This document shows positions 9,222-17,662 of a DNA stretch of 64,000 nucleotides, in pieces. Below the pieces are notes generated by a model. The model was not told where the DNA came from and did not search any database. It saw only the letters and a list, made by a program, of their open reading frames with translations. Position 1 is the stretch's first letter. Each line of letters opens with the position of its first letter. The translations under genes and the position numbers were made by a program. The DNA lies in the NCBI RefSeq assembly GCF_000378825.1, contig NZ_KB900388.1:45577-109576 (forward strand), read 5' to 3'. This DNA is from Salinispora vitiensis. GTDB taxonomy: Bacteria; Actinomycetota; Actinomycetes; Mycobacteriales; Micromonosporaceae.

Positions 9222-10598
9222 GTGAACCGCAACCAGGTGCTCGAGCTGAGCGCACAACTCAGTGGCAGGGCAGTGCTGCCGGGTGACGACGACTACGACT
9301 CCGCCCGTACCGGCTGGAACCTCAGCGTCGAGCATCACCCAGCAGTCGTCGTGGCTGCGGAGGAGCCGGCCGACGTGGTGGCCGCCGTGCTCTTCGCGGT
9401 CGAAGCCGACCTGCCCATCGCGGTCGAGGCCACCGGTCACGGCGCCTCGGTGCCCGCCGACGGCGCGGTGTACATCAACCCAGGTGGCCTCAACGAGCTC
9501 ATGATTGACGCGAGGTCCAGGACCGCTCGCATCGGTGCCGGATTGCGCTGGGGCCAAGTCGTGCAGGCCGCTGCGGAGCACGGCTTGGCGCCACTGTGCG
9601 GCTCGTCAGCACACGTCGGTGTGATGGGCTACCTCACCGGAGGTGGGCTCCCGGTGCTCGGCCGGACCTTCGGCTTCGCCGCCGAGACGGTGCGGTCGCT
9701 CGACCTCGTCACGGCCGACGGCCAGCTGCGCACAGTCTCGCCATCCTCGGAAGCCGACCTGTACTGGGCGGTGCGCGGGGCTCGCAGCAACTTCGGCGTG
9801 GTGGTCGCCGCGGAGATCGACCTGCTGCCCATCCTCCGGCTGTACGGAGGCCACTTCTCCTTCGACGGTCAACACGCCGAACAGGTGCTACGGACCTACG
9901 TCGACTGGGCGCACCAGCAGCCGGAGGAGATGACCTCCTCGATCATCCTGGTCCGCTTCCCGGACATTCCCCAGATGGCCGATGATGTCCGTGGCCGGTT
10001 CCTGGTCAACGTCCGGATCGCCTACGTCGGAGCCCCGGCGGACGGCGAGCGGCTTGTCGCGCCGCTGCGCGCGCTCCGGCCGGAGCAGGACCACGTACGC
10101 GACATGCCATACACCGAGATCAGCGAGATCTATCGGGACCCGTTCCGGCCCACCCCTGCTCGGGTGCGCACGGCGCTTCTGCACGACCTGGATGATAAGG
10201 CCGTCGATGACTTGATCGCCGTCGCCGGGCCTGAGCACGAGCTCCCGTTCGGTGGCATCGAGCTGCGCCACCTCGGTGGCGCGTTAAGCCGCAAGCCGGC
10301 CCGGCCCAGCGCGGTCGGCGCCCGGGAGGCTCAGTTCCACCTCTTTATGAGCATGCCCGCACCGATCGCCTCGAACAGCCTGGACATGGTGCATCGGACT
10401 CAGGAAAAGGTGCTGGCGAGCCTGCACCCCTGGGACACCGGCAGCCAACTGCCCGGCCTCATGTTCAATCACGAGACCCATCCCGAGGATGTCCGGCGCG
10501 GCTACCCGGAGGCCGACTACCGGCGGCTCGTGCAGCTGAAGACCACCTACGACCCGCGCAACCTCTTCCGCCTCAACCACAACATCCCGCCCTGGTAG
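9222..10598 (+). CDS. FAD-binding oxidoreductase, berberine-bridge-enzyme-like
   Basis: A 458-residue flavoprotein. The FAD PCMH domain (about 40-205) shows IAVEATGHGASVPADG, where the His can carry a covalent flavin link. GSSAHVGVMGYLTGGGLP follows, and at this position BBE enzymes with two links have a Cys. That Cys is absent, so flavin attachment is at most through the His. The C-terminal BBE motif is YDPRNLFRLNHNIPPW. GTG start follows a purine-rich AGGAGAGGGGAG. It is divergent from the DHA2 exporter and likely acts on the same small molecule. Confidence 0.9.
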   Translation: MNRNQVLELSAQLSGRAVLPGDDDYDSARTGWNLSVEHHPAVVVAAEEPADVVAAVLFAVEADLPIAVEATGHGASVPADGAVYINPGGLNELMIDARSRTARIGAGLRWGQVVQAAAEHGLAPLCGSSAHVGVMGYLTGGGLPVLGRTFGFAAETVRSLDLVTADGQLRTVSPSSEADLYWAVRGARSNFGVVVAAEIDLLPILRLYGGHFSFDGQHAEQVLRTYVDWAHQQPEEMTSSIILVRFPDIPQMADDVRGRFLVNVRIAYVGAPADGERLVAPLRALRPEQDHVRDMPYTEISEIYRDPFRPTPARVRTALLHDLDDKAVDDLIAVAGPEHELPFGGIELRHLGGALSRKPARPSAVGAREAQFHLFMSMPAPIASNSLDMVHRTQEKVLASLHPWDTGSQLPGLMFNHETHPEDVRRGYPEADYRRLVQLKTTYDPRNLFRLNHNIPPW

Positions 10599-10764
10599 GC
10601 CAGCGCGGCTTGCCCGTACTGGCGATCCCGCCGCCGACTGCACCGCCGTTGGGCCGCTACCGCGAGCCCAGGTTCCCCCTACGAAGGCGACTAACGTGGA
10701 CGGCAAGAGCACGAGTGCCTGTCCGGAAGAGGGCGCACAGCCTTGTGGAGGTGGCGCTACCGCG

Positions 10765-10962
10765 TCAGTGGCGCGAACCTTCGGCCTTGGTGGCTCGGAT
10801 GAAGGTGGCCCAGGCTGTCGGGGAGAAGGCCAGGATCGGGCCGGCAGGGTCCTTGCTGTCGCGTAGCCCGACTTTCCCCGCCAGGTCAGCCGCGACCTCG
10901 ATGCAGTCGCCGGAGCCGTTGCTGCGAGTGCTCTTTCGCCAGGTCACGCTGGTCATGTCCAT
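10765..10962 (-). CDS. DUF397 domain small protein
   Basis: A 65-residue protein when begun at MDMTSVTWRKSTRSN; an upstream in-frame start at 10989 adds nine residues without a family match. The conserved DUF397 features are all present: WRKSTRSNGSGDCIEVA, GLRDSKDPAGPILAFSPTAW and a Phe/Trp-rich end. DUF397 proteins pair with Scr1/DUF5753 helix-turn-helix proteins in actinobacteria and are tied to development or secondary metabolism (WhiJ/BldB-associated systems). It is a close paralogue of the gene at 11040-11240; a 25-base stretch is identical between the two. Confidence 0.85.
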   Translation of the reverse strand: MDMTSVTWRKSTRSNGSGDCIEVAADLAGKVGLRDSKDPAGPILAFSPTAWATFIRATKAEGSRH

Positions 10963-11039
10963 CTCGTTCACCACGCACCATCCGCTCACCGCTCGTTGGT
11001 CGCCTCCTGGCTTAGAGGCTACCCGCGCATGCTGCGCTG

Positions 11040-11240
11040 TCAGGAGGTTGGCGAACCGTTCTTAACTCCCGCAACGAAAGCAGCCCAGGCATCGGGGGCG
11101 AATCTTAACGCCGGGCCAGCGGGGTCCTTGCTGTCGCGTAGCCCGACAACGCCGGAAAGGTTGTCGGCGACCTCGACGCAGTCACCGCCGTTGTTGCTGC
11201 GGGTGGACTTGCGCCAGGCGGCACCGGTCAGGTCAGGCAC
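11040..11240 (-). CDS. DUF397 domain small protein (paralogue)
   Basis: A 66-residue protein, MPDLTGAAWRKSTRSNNGGD onwards, with the diagnostic GLRDSKDPAGPALRFAPDAW segment. Its start overlaps the end of the Scr1-like regulator gene by eight bases, so it is the immediate partner of that regulator. The paralogue at 10765-10962 lies just downstream on the same strand. Duplicate partners for one regulator are seen in other actinomycetes. DUF397 proteins are thought to antagonise or modify the DNA-binding partner. Confidence 0.9.
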   Translation of the reverse strand: MPDLTGAAWRKSTRSNNGGDCVEVADNLSGVVGLRDSKDPAGPALRFAPDAWAAFVAGVKNGSPTS

Positions 11241-12138
11241 GGGAGTACTCCTCTGCGACTTGCTGGATCAGGTGGATGGAGCGGGACTCGTTCAGTGCGC
11301 GGTCGGCCATATCGGCCCAGATGCTGTTGTAGGCGACGGTCTCGTGGGACTTGTCGAGGTAGATTGCGCCCGTCGCTGCTTCCAAATACGCCACCGGGGG
11401 CTCCACCTCCTTGCCACTGTCATCTTCGGGGAACTCCATGATCGAGAAGGCTCCCGACATCGCTCCGGCGTGTAGTCCAGCAGAAAATCTCAGCACCTGC
11501 ACGGTCACATTCGGTAGTTCCGAAGCCTTGACGATCTGGTGCAGTTGGTCGGCCATGATCCTTGCGTTTCCGACCGGTCGACGCAACACCGCCTCGTTGA
11601 GTATCACGCTCAGTTGCGGAGCGGCGAACCTGGTGAGTAGCGCCTGTCGTTCGATCCGAAGCTGGATAGCCCTTTCTTGTTCCTCGTTGTCGGTCGCGTC
11701 AACCGACCCACCGGGCATCCGAAAGACCTGCTCGGCGTATTCCCGAGTCTGGAGTAGGCCAGGAACTAGTTCGGGTTGGTACTTGCGAATCCTCGTAGCG
11801 GCTGCTTCGAGCCCGATGTGGAGCTGAAACCAGCGCGGTAGGCCGGAGCCGATGTAGTCGTGCCACCAGTTCTTGTTCTCGCGGGTGGCTGCTGCCATGG
11901 CGAGGACCAGTTCTATGTCCTCCTCCGACGCGCCGTAGAGCCGCAACATCTCTTTGACATCGGAGGCCCGGAAGCGGACGTTCTCCGCGCCGCTCTCGAT
12001 CCGGTAGAGGGTCGCCCTGGCCCGATCCAGCTTCTCCGCTGCTTGCTCCGTCGTCAGCCCGGCGGCCTTGCGGAGTGCTTCGAGCTTCCTGCCGAGCTGT
12101 CGGCGAAGCATGGTTGAGCCCGTTACAGCGTGTGACAC
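11233..12138 (-). CDS. XRE-family HTH regulator with DUF5753 (Scr1-like)
   Basis: A 301-residue regulator. The N-terminal helix-turn-helix (about 10-70) reads LRKAAGLTTEQAAEKLDRAR then TLYRIESGAENVRFRASDV. The rest is the DUF5753 domain, recognised by IRKYQPELVPGLLQTREYAE, VILNEAVLRRPVG and SGAFSIMEFPEDD. It forms an operon with the two DUF397 genes. The GC content is lower than in the flanking genes, suggesting lateral movement. Its 5' region (12139-12300) is AT-rich and probably carries its own promoter, perhaps autoregulated. Confidence 0.92.
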   Translation of the reverse strand: MSHAVTGSTMLRRQLGRKLEALRKAAGLTTEQAAEKLDRARATLYRIESGAENVRFRASDVKEMLRLYGASEEDIELVLAMAAATRENKNWWHDYIGSGLPRWFQLHIGLEAAATRIRKYQPELVPGLLQTREYAEQVFRMPGGSVDATDNEEQERAIQLRIERQALLTRFAAPQLSVILNEAVLRRPVGNARIMADQLHQIVKASELPNVTVQVLRFSAGLHAGAMSGAFSIMEFPEDDSGKEVEPPVAYLEAATGAIYLDKSHETVAYNSIWADMADRALNESRSIHLIQQVAEEYSRA

Positions 12139-12476
12139 CGGCCCCTCCGATGGTCAGGTCATGGTGGACGCTTGCCCATCCAATTAAACGCCTTTGTTGT
12201 CTCAGAAACAATAGACAAATCACTCTGAGCTTCCTAAGAGTTTCTGATCTTTATCGGGCGCTCTCTCTTAGACGTTGCATTGCATTCAGTGCAGTGCTTC
12301 ACTTGCCCCGCAGTCATTGAGGAGTCTCTGCAGCTCAATGGCGGTGTCTGCCCTGCTGCCGTACTGCCGATCGGGGCTGCGGTGGCAGGTGCCGGGGTGG
12401 GTCCGCCGGTGCGGGGCGGGCCGGTGGGCCTACCCCTTCCACAGCTCAATTTCGACGGTGAGAGGCAGGTGCTGTC
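12139..12476. other. Intergenic region between divergent units
   Basis: No convincing gene is seen in these 338 bases. The left 160 bases are clearly AT-rich for this genome and hold the promoter of the Scr1-like regulator. A near-palindrome CATTGCA/TGCAGTG lies around 12278-12296. The right half is GC-rich again and leads to the ATG at 12477. A frame starting with TTG at 12280 stays open into the next genes, but it overlaps them out of frame and is rejected. Confidence 0.6.
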
Positions 12477-12800
12477 ATGCGCGTCTTCTTCCGGCGTGCC
12501 GGGCGTCGTCGGCGATCGGTCCTCGGGCCGACCTGCTACCGCTCGGCGGCCTACGACCCGCTGTGGCCATGGCAGGTGCGGCAGCGGCGGTTCCGGTCCA
12601 CGCGGCTGGGTCGGCGCGGGCTGGACCCGCAGGAGGTGGGGGAGTTCCTCGACCGGGTCGCCGGGGACCTGGCCGCTGTCTACGACGCGCTGGCCCGCAG
12701 CCGGCGGGAAACCGACCGGGTCAAGGACGCGCTGCGCCGCTGGCAGTCCGAGCAGGCCCGTGTCCAGTGGGCAGGCACGGATTCGGAGCCCCGGCGGTGA
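12477..12800 (+). CDS. DivIVA-domain small protein
   Basis: A 107-residue basic protein. After an Arg-rich lead it carries the N-terminal DivIVA signature, RQRRFRSTRLGRRGLDPQEV followed by GEFLDRVAGDLAAVYDALAR, and then a helical, probably coiled-coil tail. DivIVA-domain proteins bind negatively curved membranes at the pole and septum; this one lacks the long coiled coil of the polar-growth DivIVA/Wag31 and so is an accessory member. Its stop overlaps the GTG of the next gene (GTGA), so the two are coupled. Confidence 0.75.
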   Translation: MRVFFRRAGRRRRSVLGPTCYRSAAYDPLWPWQVRQRRFRSTRLGRRGLDPQEVGEFLDRVAGDLAAVYDALARSRRETDRVKDALRRWQSEQARVQWAGTDSEPRR

Positions 12801-13057
12801 CCGGCCGCTACGTCGTCCACCTGCCGGTGGTGGCCCGCGACCTGCCCGCCGCGCAGCGGCTGGCCCGGGTGCTGGCCCGCTGGGCGCTGGTGCTGCCGCG
12901 GACCGACCCGGGGGAGACCACCGTGTCGGCCGAGGACGAGCAGGACGTACGCCATCGGGTCTTCTGCGACCTGCCGCTGCCCGGTGGCCGGCGCTGTCTG
13001 CTGCGGGACGGCCACGACGGTGCCTGCTCCCGCCGGCTCGGCGGTCGGCGGTCGTGA
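12797..13057 (+). CDS. Small Cys/His protein of unknown function
   Basis: An 86-residue protein started at the GTG that overlaps the previous stop. No family is recognised. The N-terminal half (TGRYVVHLPVVARDLPAAQR) looks like an alpha/beta fold. The C-terminal part has a possible zinc site, Cys-x9-Cys-x5-His-x3-Cys, in FCDLPLPGGRRC and LLRDGHDGAC. Coupling to the DivIVA-domain gene and proximity to the Cys-rich protein downstream suggest one functional unit of unknown purpose. Confidence 0.65.
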   Translation: MTGRYVVHLPVVARDLPAAQRLARVLARWALVLPRTDPGETTVSAEDEQDVRHRVFCDLPLPGGRRCLLRDGHDGACSRRLGGRRS

Positions 13058-13100
13058 CCGCGCGAAGAGGCCGCGCTCGAGTAGGCGAGAGGACCGAACG

Positions 13101-15131
13101 ATGCTCGGAGTGATCGACTGCGACGAGTGCGACGGGCTGGGCTTCCGCGTTCGGCGCTGCGTCTGCGTCCAGGGCGGTGACCAGCTCATCGTTGACGGGG
13201 ACCGCTGCGCCGACCAGGCGTACGCCGACTGTCGGGTCTGCGGCGGTGACGGCAGCGTGGTCGCGCCCTGCGGCCGGTGTGGGCGTGCGGGGCGGCGGCG
13301 GGCGCAGCTCGTGGTCACCGTGGTCAACCTGGACACCGGGGCGGCGGCGTCGCGGCGGCTGCTGCCCGGCCGCCTCGACCCGCCAGCCGGGCCCGACAGC
13401 ATCACGCGGGCGCGGGACATCGTCACCGCGCTGGCCGCCACCGTCGGCGTAAGAGGGCTACGCCCGAGCTGGGGGCAGTGCGCCCTGGACGACCCGGTGT
13501 ACTGGCTGCCCCGGCAGTGGCGGGCCGACCTGCCGACGCGGGAACGCCTGGCCCTGGAGGCCGAAGCCCTCGCCCAGCAGGAGTACGCGCCGTGGCGGGT
13601 CTACGTCGGACGGGGCACCGAGGCGCCGCCGCCCCCGGAACCCGGCCGCGAGCTGGCCCGGCTCTGCGAACTGGCCGACCTGCTCCACCTCGATCTGGTG
13701 GTGGAGGCTCGCCGTCAGCACGACACGGCGGCCTGGGCGATCCGCTACGAGCTGCCCGGCGGGCCGGTGCCGCTCGACCCGCGGGCCCACGCCCGGGACC
13801 TGCCCTCGGCGGTCGCCGCGACGACGTTCCGGGAGGCGCTGCGCGGGCTCGACGAGCGGGGGCGTGCGGCGCCCGCCTACACCGTACGTCCGGTGCGAGC
13901 TGCCGGCGTACCACCGAGGGTGGACCTTGACCGGCTCGACCGGGCCGTCCTCGCGAACCTGGCCGACGACGCGCCCGGCGCCCAGGCGGTCTGGCGCGAC
14001 GGGCGCTGGTGGCACACCCCGTTGCGGCCCGCCGGCACCGTCGAGAAGCTGCACGAACGCGACACCGGCCAGATCGTGAGGTACGTGCGGCAGCTGGTAC
14101 GTAGAGCCGTGGAGCCGCCCGACCCGGCCTGGTGGGGCGAGCCGGTCGCGCACCGCCCCTGCCCGGACTGCCGGCCCGGCACCCGGCTGCGCCGCTGCCA
14201 CTGCCGAATCGGTGCGCCCGGCCCCGACCCGCAGTGCTCGCGCTGCTCCGGGGCCGGCTTCGCCCCGTCGGGTCTGGCCTGCTTCACCTGCCGCGACGGC
14301 GGTCGGATCCCGGCGGCGCTGACGGTGACCGTGACCGACCTGCGCCGAGTGCGCCACGAGACGTGGCGTCCCGTCGCGGGGGAGTCGGCCCCGGTGGTCG
14401 GCTACCAGCCCAACGGCACCCCCGTGCACCAGCTACGCCCGCACTGGCGGCTGGCCCGCCACGCCCCCATCTTCGGGGTACGCCCGGCCGACCTCAGCCG
14501 CCTCGATGAGGAGCAGCCGGTCGACCAGGACCTGCTCCACGGCACGGTGACGGTCCACGACCCCGTCGTCGAGCCGGCCCGCCAGCACGTCGAGCGGGTC
14601 GGCGCCGGGCTGCCCGGAGCCCGGCTGTTCGTGCTGGCCGCCGCGCCCGACGCGCCGCCGCTGACCGACCTGTTGCGGCTCGCCCACGCGCTCGACCTTG
14701 CCGCCGTGCTGACCTACTGTGATCACCGCCTCGACTCGGGCGACCCGACCAAGGTCCAGGGGGAACGGTGGGACCTCCGCCTCACGGCCCGGGACGCGCC
14801 GCTCGGGGCGGAATCTCCGTTCTGCGCCAGCGTCGAACTGGCCGTGGCCCGGTGCGTCGAGTACCTCGACAGCCACCTGCTCGCCGCCGTTCCCCGGGAG
14901 CCGGAGCGGCCGGTGCCCGCGCCGCAGGCGGCACCGTCGCCCCCGGTGGCGGACCCGACCGTGCTGCTGCGGCGGGTCGGGCGGCACTACGCCGGGCAGC
15001 CGGTGCTGGTGTCGTTCGACCGGGCGGGCTGCCGGCTCTGGCTGGCCGAGGGGGACCACGTCCAGCCGCTTGCCCGAGCCACCACCCTCGACGACGCGGT
15101 CTCCGCCCTGCGGCTCACCGGTCGGGAGTAG
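13101..15131 (+). CDS. Large protein with four DnaJ-like zinc knuckles
   Basis: A 676-residue protein with no catalytic domain that I recognise. It starts at the ATG at 13101, preceded by GAGAGGA. The N-terminus carries two Cys clusters (CDECDGLGF with RRCVC; CRVCGGDG with CGRCG). The middle, near residues 350-400, carries two more (CPDCRPGTRLRRCHC; CSRCSGAGF with CFTC). The CxxCxGxG spacing is that of the DnaJ central zinc domain, but no J domain is present. The rest is alpha/beta with Pro-rich linkers. It may be a zinc-binding scaffold. It follows the DivIVA-domain and Cys/His genes on the same strand, within 44 bases of the latter. Confidence 0.7.
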   Translation: MLGVIDCDECDGLGFRVRRCVCVQGGDQLIVDGDRCADQAYADCRVCGGDGSVVAPCGRCGRAGRRRAQLVVTVVNLDTGAAASRRLLPGRLDPPAGPDSITRARDIVTALAATVGVRGLRPSWGQCALDDPVYWLPRQWRADLPTRERLALEAEALAQQEYAPWRVYVGRGTEAPPPPEPGRELARLCELADLLHLDLVVEARRQHDTAAWAIRYELPGGPVPLDPRAHARDLPSAVAATTFREALRGLDERGRAAPAYTVRPVRAAGVPPRVDLDRLDRAVLANLADDAPGAQAVWRDGRWWHTPLRPAGTVEKLHERDTGQIVRYVRQLVRRAVEPPDPAWWGEPVAHRPCPDCRPGTRLRRCHCRIGAPGPDPQCSRCSGAGFAPSGLACFTCRDGGRIPAALTVTVTDLRRVRHETWRPVAGESAPVVGYQPNGTPVHQLRPHWRLARHAPIFGVRPADLSRLDEEQPVDQDLLHGTVTVHDPVVEPARQHVERVGAGLPGARLFVLAAAPDAPPLTDLLRLAHALDLAAVLTYCDHRLDSGDPTKVQGERWDLRLTARDAPLGAESPFCASVELAVARCVEYLDSHLLAAVPREPERPVPAPQAAPSPPVADPTVLLRRVGRHYAGQPVLVSFDRAGCRLWLAEGDHVQPLARATTLDDAVSALRLTGRE

Positions 15132-15152
15132 TGCAATGAGCCGACGAGGAGT

Positions 15153-15587
15153 TCACCGGTTGTCGAGCTGCATCCACCGGTCCGGCTGTGCGAGCGGATC
15201 GAAGCCGAGCTTGGCGTACACGCCGTGCGCGTCCCTCGTGGCCAGCAGGATGCGGCGTACGCCGAACTCCGCGAGATGGTCGCGGACCGCGCCGGTGAGC
15301 CAGGTGCCCAGCCCCCGTCCACGCGCGGCGGGCTCGATGTAGACATCGCAGAGCCAGGCGAAGGTGGCCCGGTCGGTCACCGCCCGGGCCACCGCTACCT
15401 GGCGCCCGTCCTCCGGCCGGAAAACGCCGAAGCCGATCGAGCCCGCGAAGGCGCGCTCCACGGTCGCCCGGTCCCGCCCCTGGGCCCAGTACGCGTCGGT
15501 GGAGAGCCAGTGGTAGACCAGGTCAAGGTCGAGCCGCTCGGGCGCGGTGCTGAGCAGGTAGCCGTCGTCTCGGGTCAGAGTGATCAT
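15153..15587 (-). CDS. GNAT-family N-acetyltransferase
   Basis: A 144-residue acetyltransferase. The acetyl-CoA pyrophosphate-binding motif A is DVYIEPAARGRGLGTWL, and the C-terminal VYAKLGFDPL is the usual motif B. The N-terminal YHWLSTDAYWAQGRDR resembles the small YhhK/YjdJ-like actinobacterial GNATs. The substrate is unknown. It is a single gene, convergent with the Cys-rich protein gene and transcribed away from the ABC exporter. Confidence 0.9.
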   Translation of the reverse strand: MITLTRDDGYLLSTAPERLDLDLVYHWLSTDAYWAQGRDRATVERAFAGSIGFGVFRPEDGRQVAVARAVTDRATFAWLCDVYIEPAARGRGLGTWLTGAVRDHLAEFGVRRILLATRDAHGVYAKLGFDPLAQPDRWMQLDNR

Positions 15588-15741
15588 CGGCCCGATGCTA
15601 GCCGCCGCTCACCCCGCTCCAGCAGTCATTTTCTCCGTCCTGGTCCGCCGGATCGACCGAAAAACGGTTGCGGTGCACCGGCTGGCGCCCGCTAGCCTCG
15701 GCGCGCATCGACATCAGGCGGGCTACCGGAGGAGAGACCCA

Positions 15742-15843
15742 ATGACAACACCAGGCGATCTTTGGCTTCCCTCTTTCCTTCCTGCCTGGAGTCTTCGTGT
15801 TTCGCCTCTTCGAGAACGCCGCCGATCCCTTCGGTGCCGATGA
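15742..15843 (+). CDS. Leader ORF upstream of ABC exporter
   Basis: A 33-residue frame, MTTPGDLWLPSFLPAWSLRV onwards, ending in an Arg-rich tail RERRRSLRCR. It has the best ribosome-binding site of the area (GGAGGAGAG eight bases upstream of ATG). It overlaps the first 47 bases of the exporter gene in a different frame. It may act as a translational leader that delivers ribosomes to the weaker GTG start of the exporter, or be an attenuating peptide. No family is recognised. Confidence 0.4.
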   Translation: MTTPGDLWLPSFLPAWSLRVSPLRERRRSLRCR

Positions 15844-17608
15844 GCCCGCTGACGCACCACAGCGGGTCCTGCCCTACCTGATCTCCGAGTTCCGGCCGCT
15901 GCGGTTTGTCCTCACCGCCAGCCTGCTCGCCACCGTCATCAGCGCCGGCGTCGAGCTCTGGCTCATCGCGTACGCCGGCCGCCTGGTTGACACGCTCGCC
16001 GGGGCCGACCCGACGACGCTGTGGCAGACCCACGGCGTGGAGCTTTGCCTGGTCGGAGCGCTGATCCTCTTCGCCCGCCCGCTCCTGCACCTGTTCAACG
16101 AGGGCCTGGACGACATCGCCTTCCGGCCCAACGCGCGCACCCGCGCGCTCTGGCGTGCACATCGGCGGGTCTCCCGGCAGCCGGTCGGCTGGTTCCGCGA
16201 AGACCTCTCCGGTCGCATCGCCACCCGGGTGCGGGAAGGCTCGGCGGCCGCGGCCATGGCGACGTACAACGTCGTGCACACGCTCGCCTTCGTCTTCGTC
16301 TACATCCTCGGGTCGATCTGGTTGCTGGGCTCCGTCGACCCACGCCTCACCCTGCCGCTGGCGGTGTGGATCCTGCTCTACGCCGGGCTGATGGCGTACG
16401 TCGTGCCGCGCTACCGGGCCGCCGCCGAACACCATCAGGACGCGGACTCGGCGGTTACCGGTCTGCTGGTCGACTCGTACGCCAACGTCGACACGCTTGC
16501 GCTGCTCGATGTTCCGGCCGCGGCCGACCGGGCCGTCTTCGCCGCCGAGCGCGAGGCCCGGCTGCGGGTGGAACGGCTCGAAGTCACCATGAACGTCGGG
16601 ATGATGTGCCTCAGCGGGATCCTGATGGTGGGGCTGATCGGGTACGGCATTCTGCTCTGGCAGGCCGGTGCCGCCCCCATCGGCCTGGTCGCCGCCACCC
16701 TGGCGCTGACCTTTCGGATGACCGCGATGGCGGAGTGGCTGCTCGACGGTGTCTCGGCGCTCTTCGGGCATCTCGGCACCCTGCGCCGCGCGCTGCGCAC
16801 GATCGCCCAGCCACCAGCGGTCACCGATCGCCCCGACGCGGGCACCCTGGCCGTGCGGAGCGGTGCCATCCGGATCACCAACGTCAGTCACCACTACGGT
16901 ACGGGCAGCGGTGGGCTGGACGGCCTCAGCCTCGAGATCGCCGCGGGCGAGAAAGTCGGCGTCGTCGGGCGTTCCGGCTCCGGAAAGTCCACACTCGTCA
17001 ATCTGATTCTGCGGTTCTTCGACCCGGAGGTGGGCACCATCGAGATCGATGGTCAGGACATCGCCGCGGTGACCCAGCGGAGTCTGCGGCGGCAGATCGC
17101 CATGGTGACCCAGGAGGCCACGTTGCTGCACCGGTCCGTCCGGGACAACATCGGCCTGGCCACAGCCGGGGAGGAGAGCATCGTCGCGGCGGCGCGACAG
17201 GCGGCGGCACACGACTTCATCAGCACGCTGTCTGACCAGGATGGCCGTACCGGCTACCACGCGCATGTCGGCGAACGGGGCGTCAAGCTCTCCGGCGGCC
17301 AGCGTCAGCGCATCGCCCTCGCTCGTGCCATCCACAAGGACGCGCCGATCCTCATCCTGGACGAGGCGACCAGCGCCCTCGACTCCGAGATCGAAGCGGT
17401 GATCCAGGAAACCATGGACAAGGTCATGGCTGGCCGTACGGTGATCGCCGTCGCACACCGACTCTCCACCATCGCCCGGATGGACCGGATCGTCGTACTC
17501 GACCAGGGGCGAGTCGTCGAGGACGGTACGCACGCCGAACTGCTCAGCCGCAACGGCCGCTACGCCGCCTTGTGGGCGAGACAGGCTGGTGGCTTCCTCG
17601 GGCGGTAG
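15797..17608 (+). CDS. ABC exporter, fused permease and ATPase (half-transporter)
   Basis: A 603-residue type IV ABC exporter. The N-terminal half (about 35-330) has six membrane helices. The ATPase carries Walker A GVVGRSGSGKSTLV, the Q-loop in MVTQEATLL, the signature LSGGQRQRIALARA, Walker B ILILDEATSALD and H-loop IAVAHRLSTIARMD. The start MFRLFENAADPF is characteristic of this exporter group, which supports the GTG at 15797, with GGAG five bases upstream. Upstream in frame is a TGA at 15743. It probably works as a homodimer. The substrate is unknown. Confidence 0.93.
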   Translation: MFRLFENAADPFGADEPADAPQRVLPYLISEFRPLRFVLTASLLATVISAGVELWLIAYAGRLVDTLAGADPTTLWQTHGVELCLVGALILFARPLLHLFNEGLDDIAFRPNARTRALWRAHRRVSRQPVGWFREDLSGRIATRVREGSAAAAMATYNVVHTLAFVFVYILGSIWLLGSVDPRLTLPLAVWILLYAGLMAYVVPRYRAAAEHHQDADSAVTGLLVDSYANVDTLALLDVPAAADRAVFAAEREARLRVERLEVTMNVGMMCLSGILMVGLIGYGILLWQAGAAPIGLVAATLALTFRMTAMAEWLLDGVSALFGHLGTLRRALRTIAQPPAVTDRPDAGTLAVRSGAIRITNVSHHYGTGSGGLDGLSLEIAAGEKVGVVGRSGSGKSTLVNLILRFFDPEVGTIEIDGQDIAAVTQRSLRRQIAMVTQEATLLHRSVRDNIGLATAGEESIVAAARQAAAHDFISTLSDQDGRTGYHAHVGERGVKLSGGQRQRIALARAIHKDAPILILDEATSALDSEIEAVIQETMDKVMAGRTVIAVAHRLSTIARMDRIVVLDQGRVVEDGTHAELLSRNGRYAALWARQAGGFLGR

Positions 17609-17627
17609 CCGGGCGCGGGTGACTGGC

Positions 17628-17662
17628 GGCCCGCCCCGCCGTCCGGGAGGGTGGGGCGGGCC
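17628..17662. terminator. Bidirectional hairpin terminator between convergent genes
   Basis: A perfect 10-base stem, GGCCCGCCCC (17628-17637) and GGGGCGGGCC (17653-17662), with a 15-base loop. It fills the 54-base gap between the exporter stop and the stop of the convergent membrane-protein gene. No U-tract follows, as is common in high-GC actinobacteria. Confidence 0.8.

Noticed and set aside
12280..13113. 277-residue plus-strand frame from a TTG
   Set aside because: It overlaps the DivIVA-domain and Cys/His genes out of frame, its sequence is low complexity, and the two overlapping frames have family features and coupled starts.
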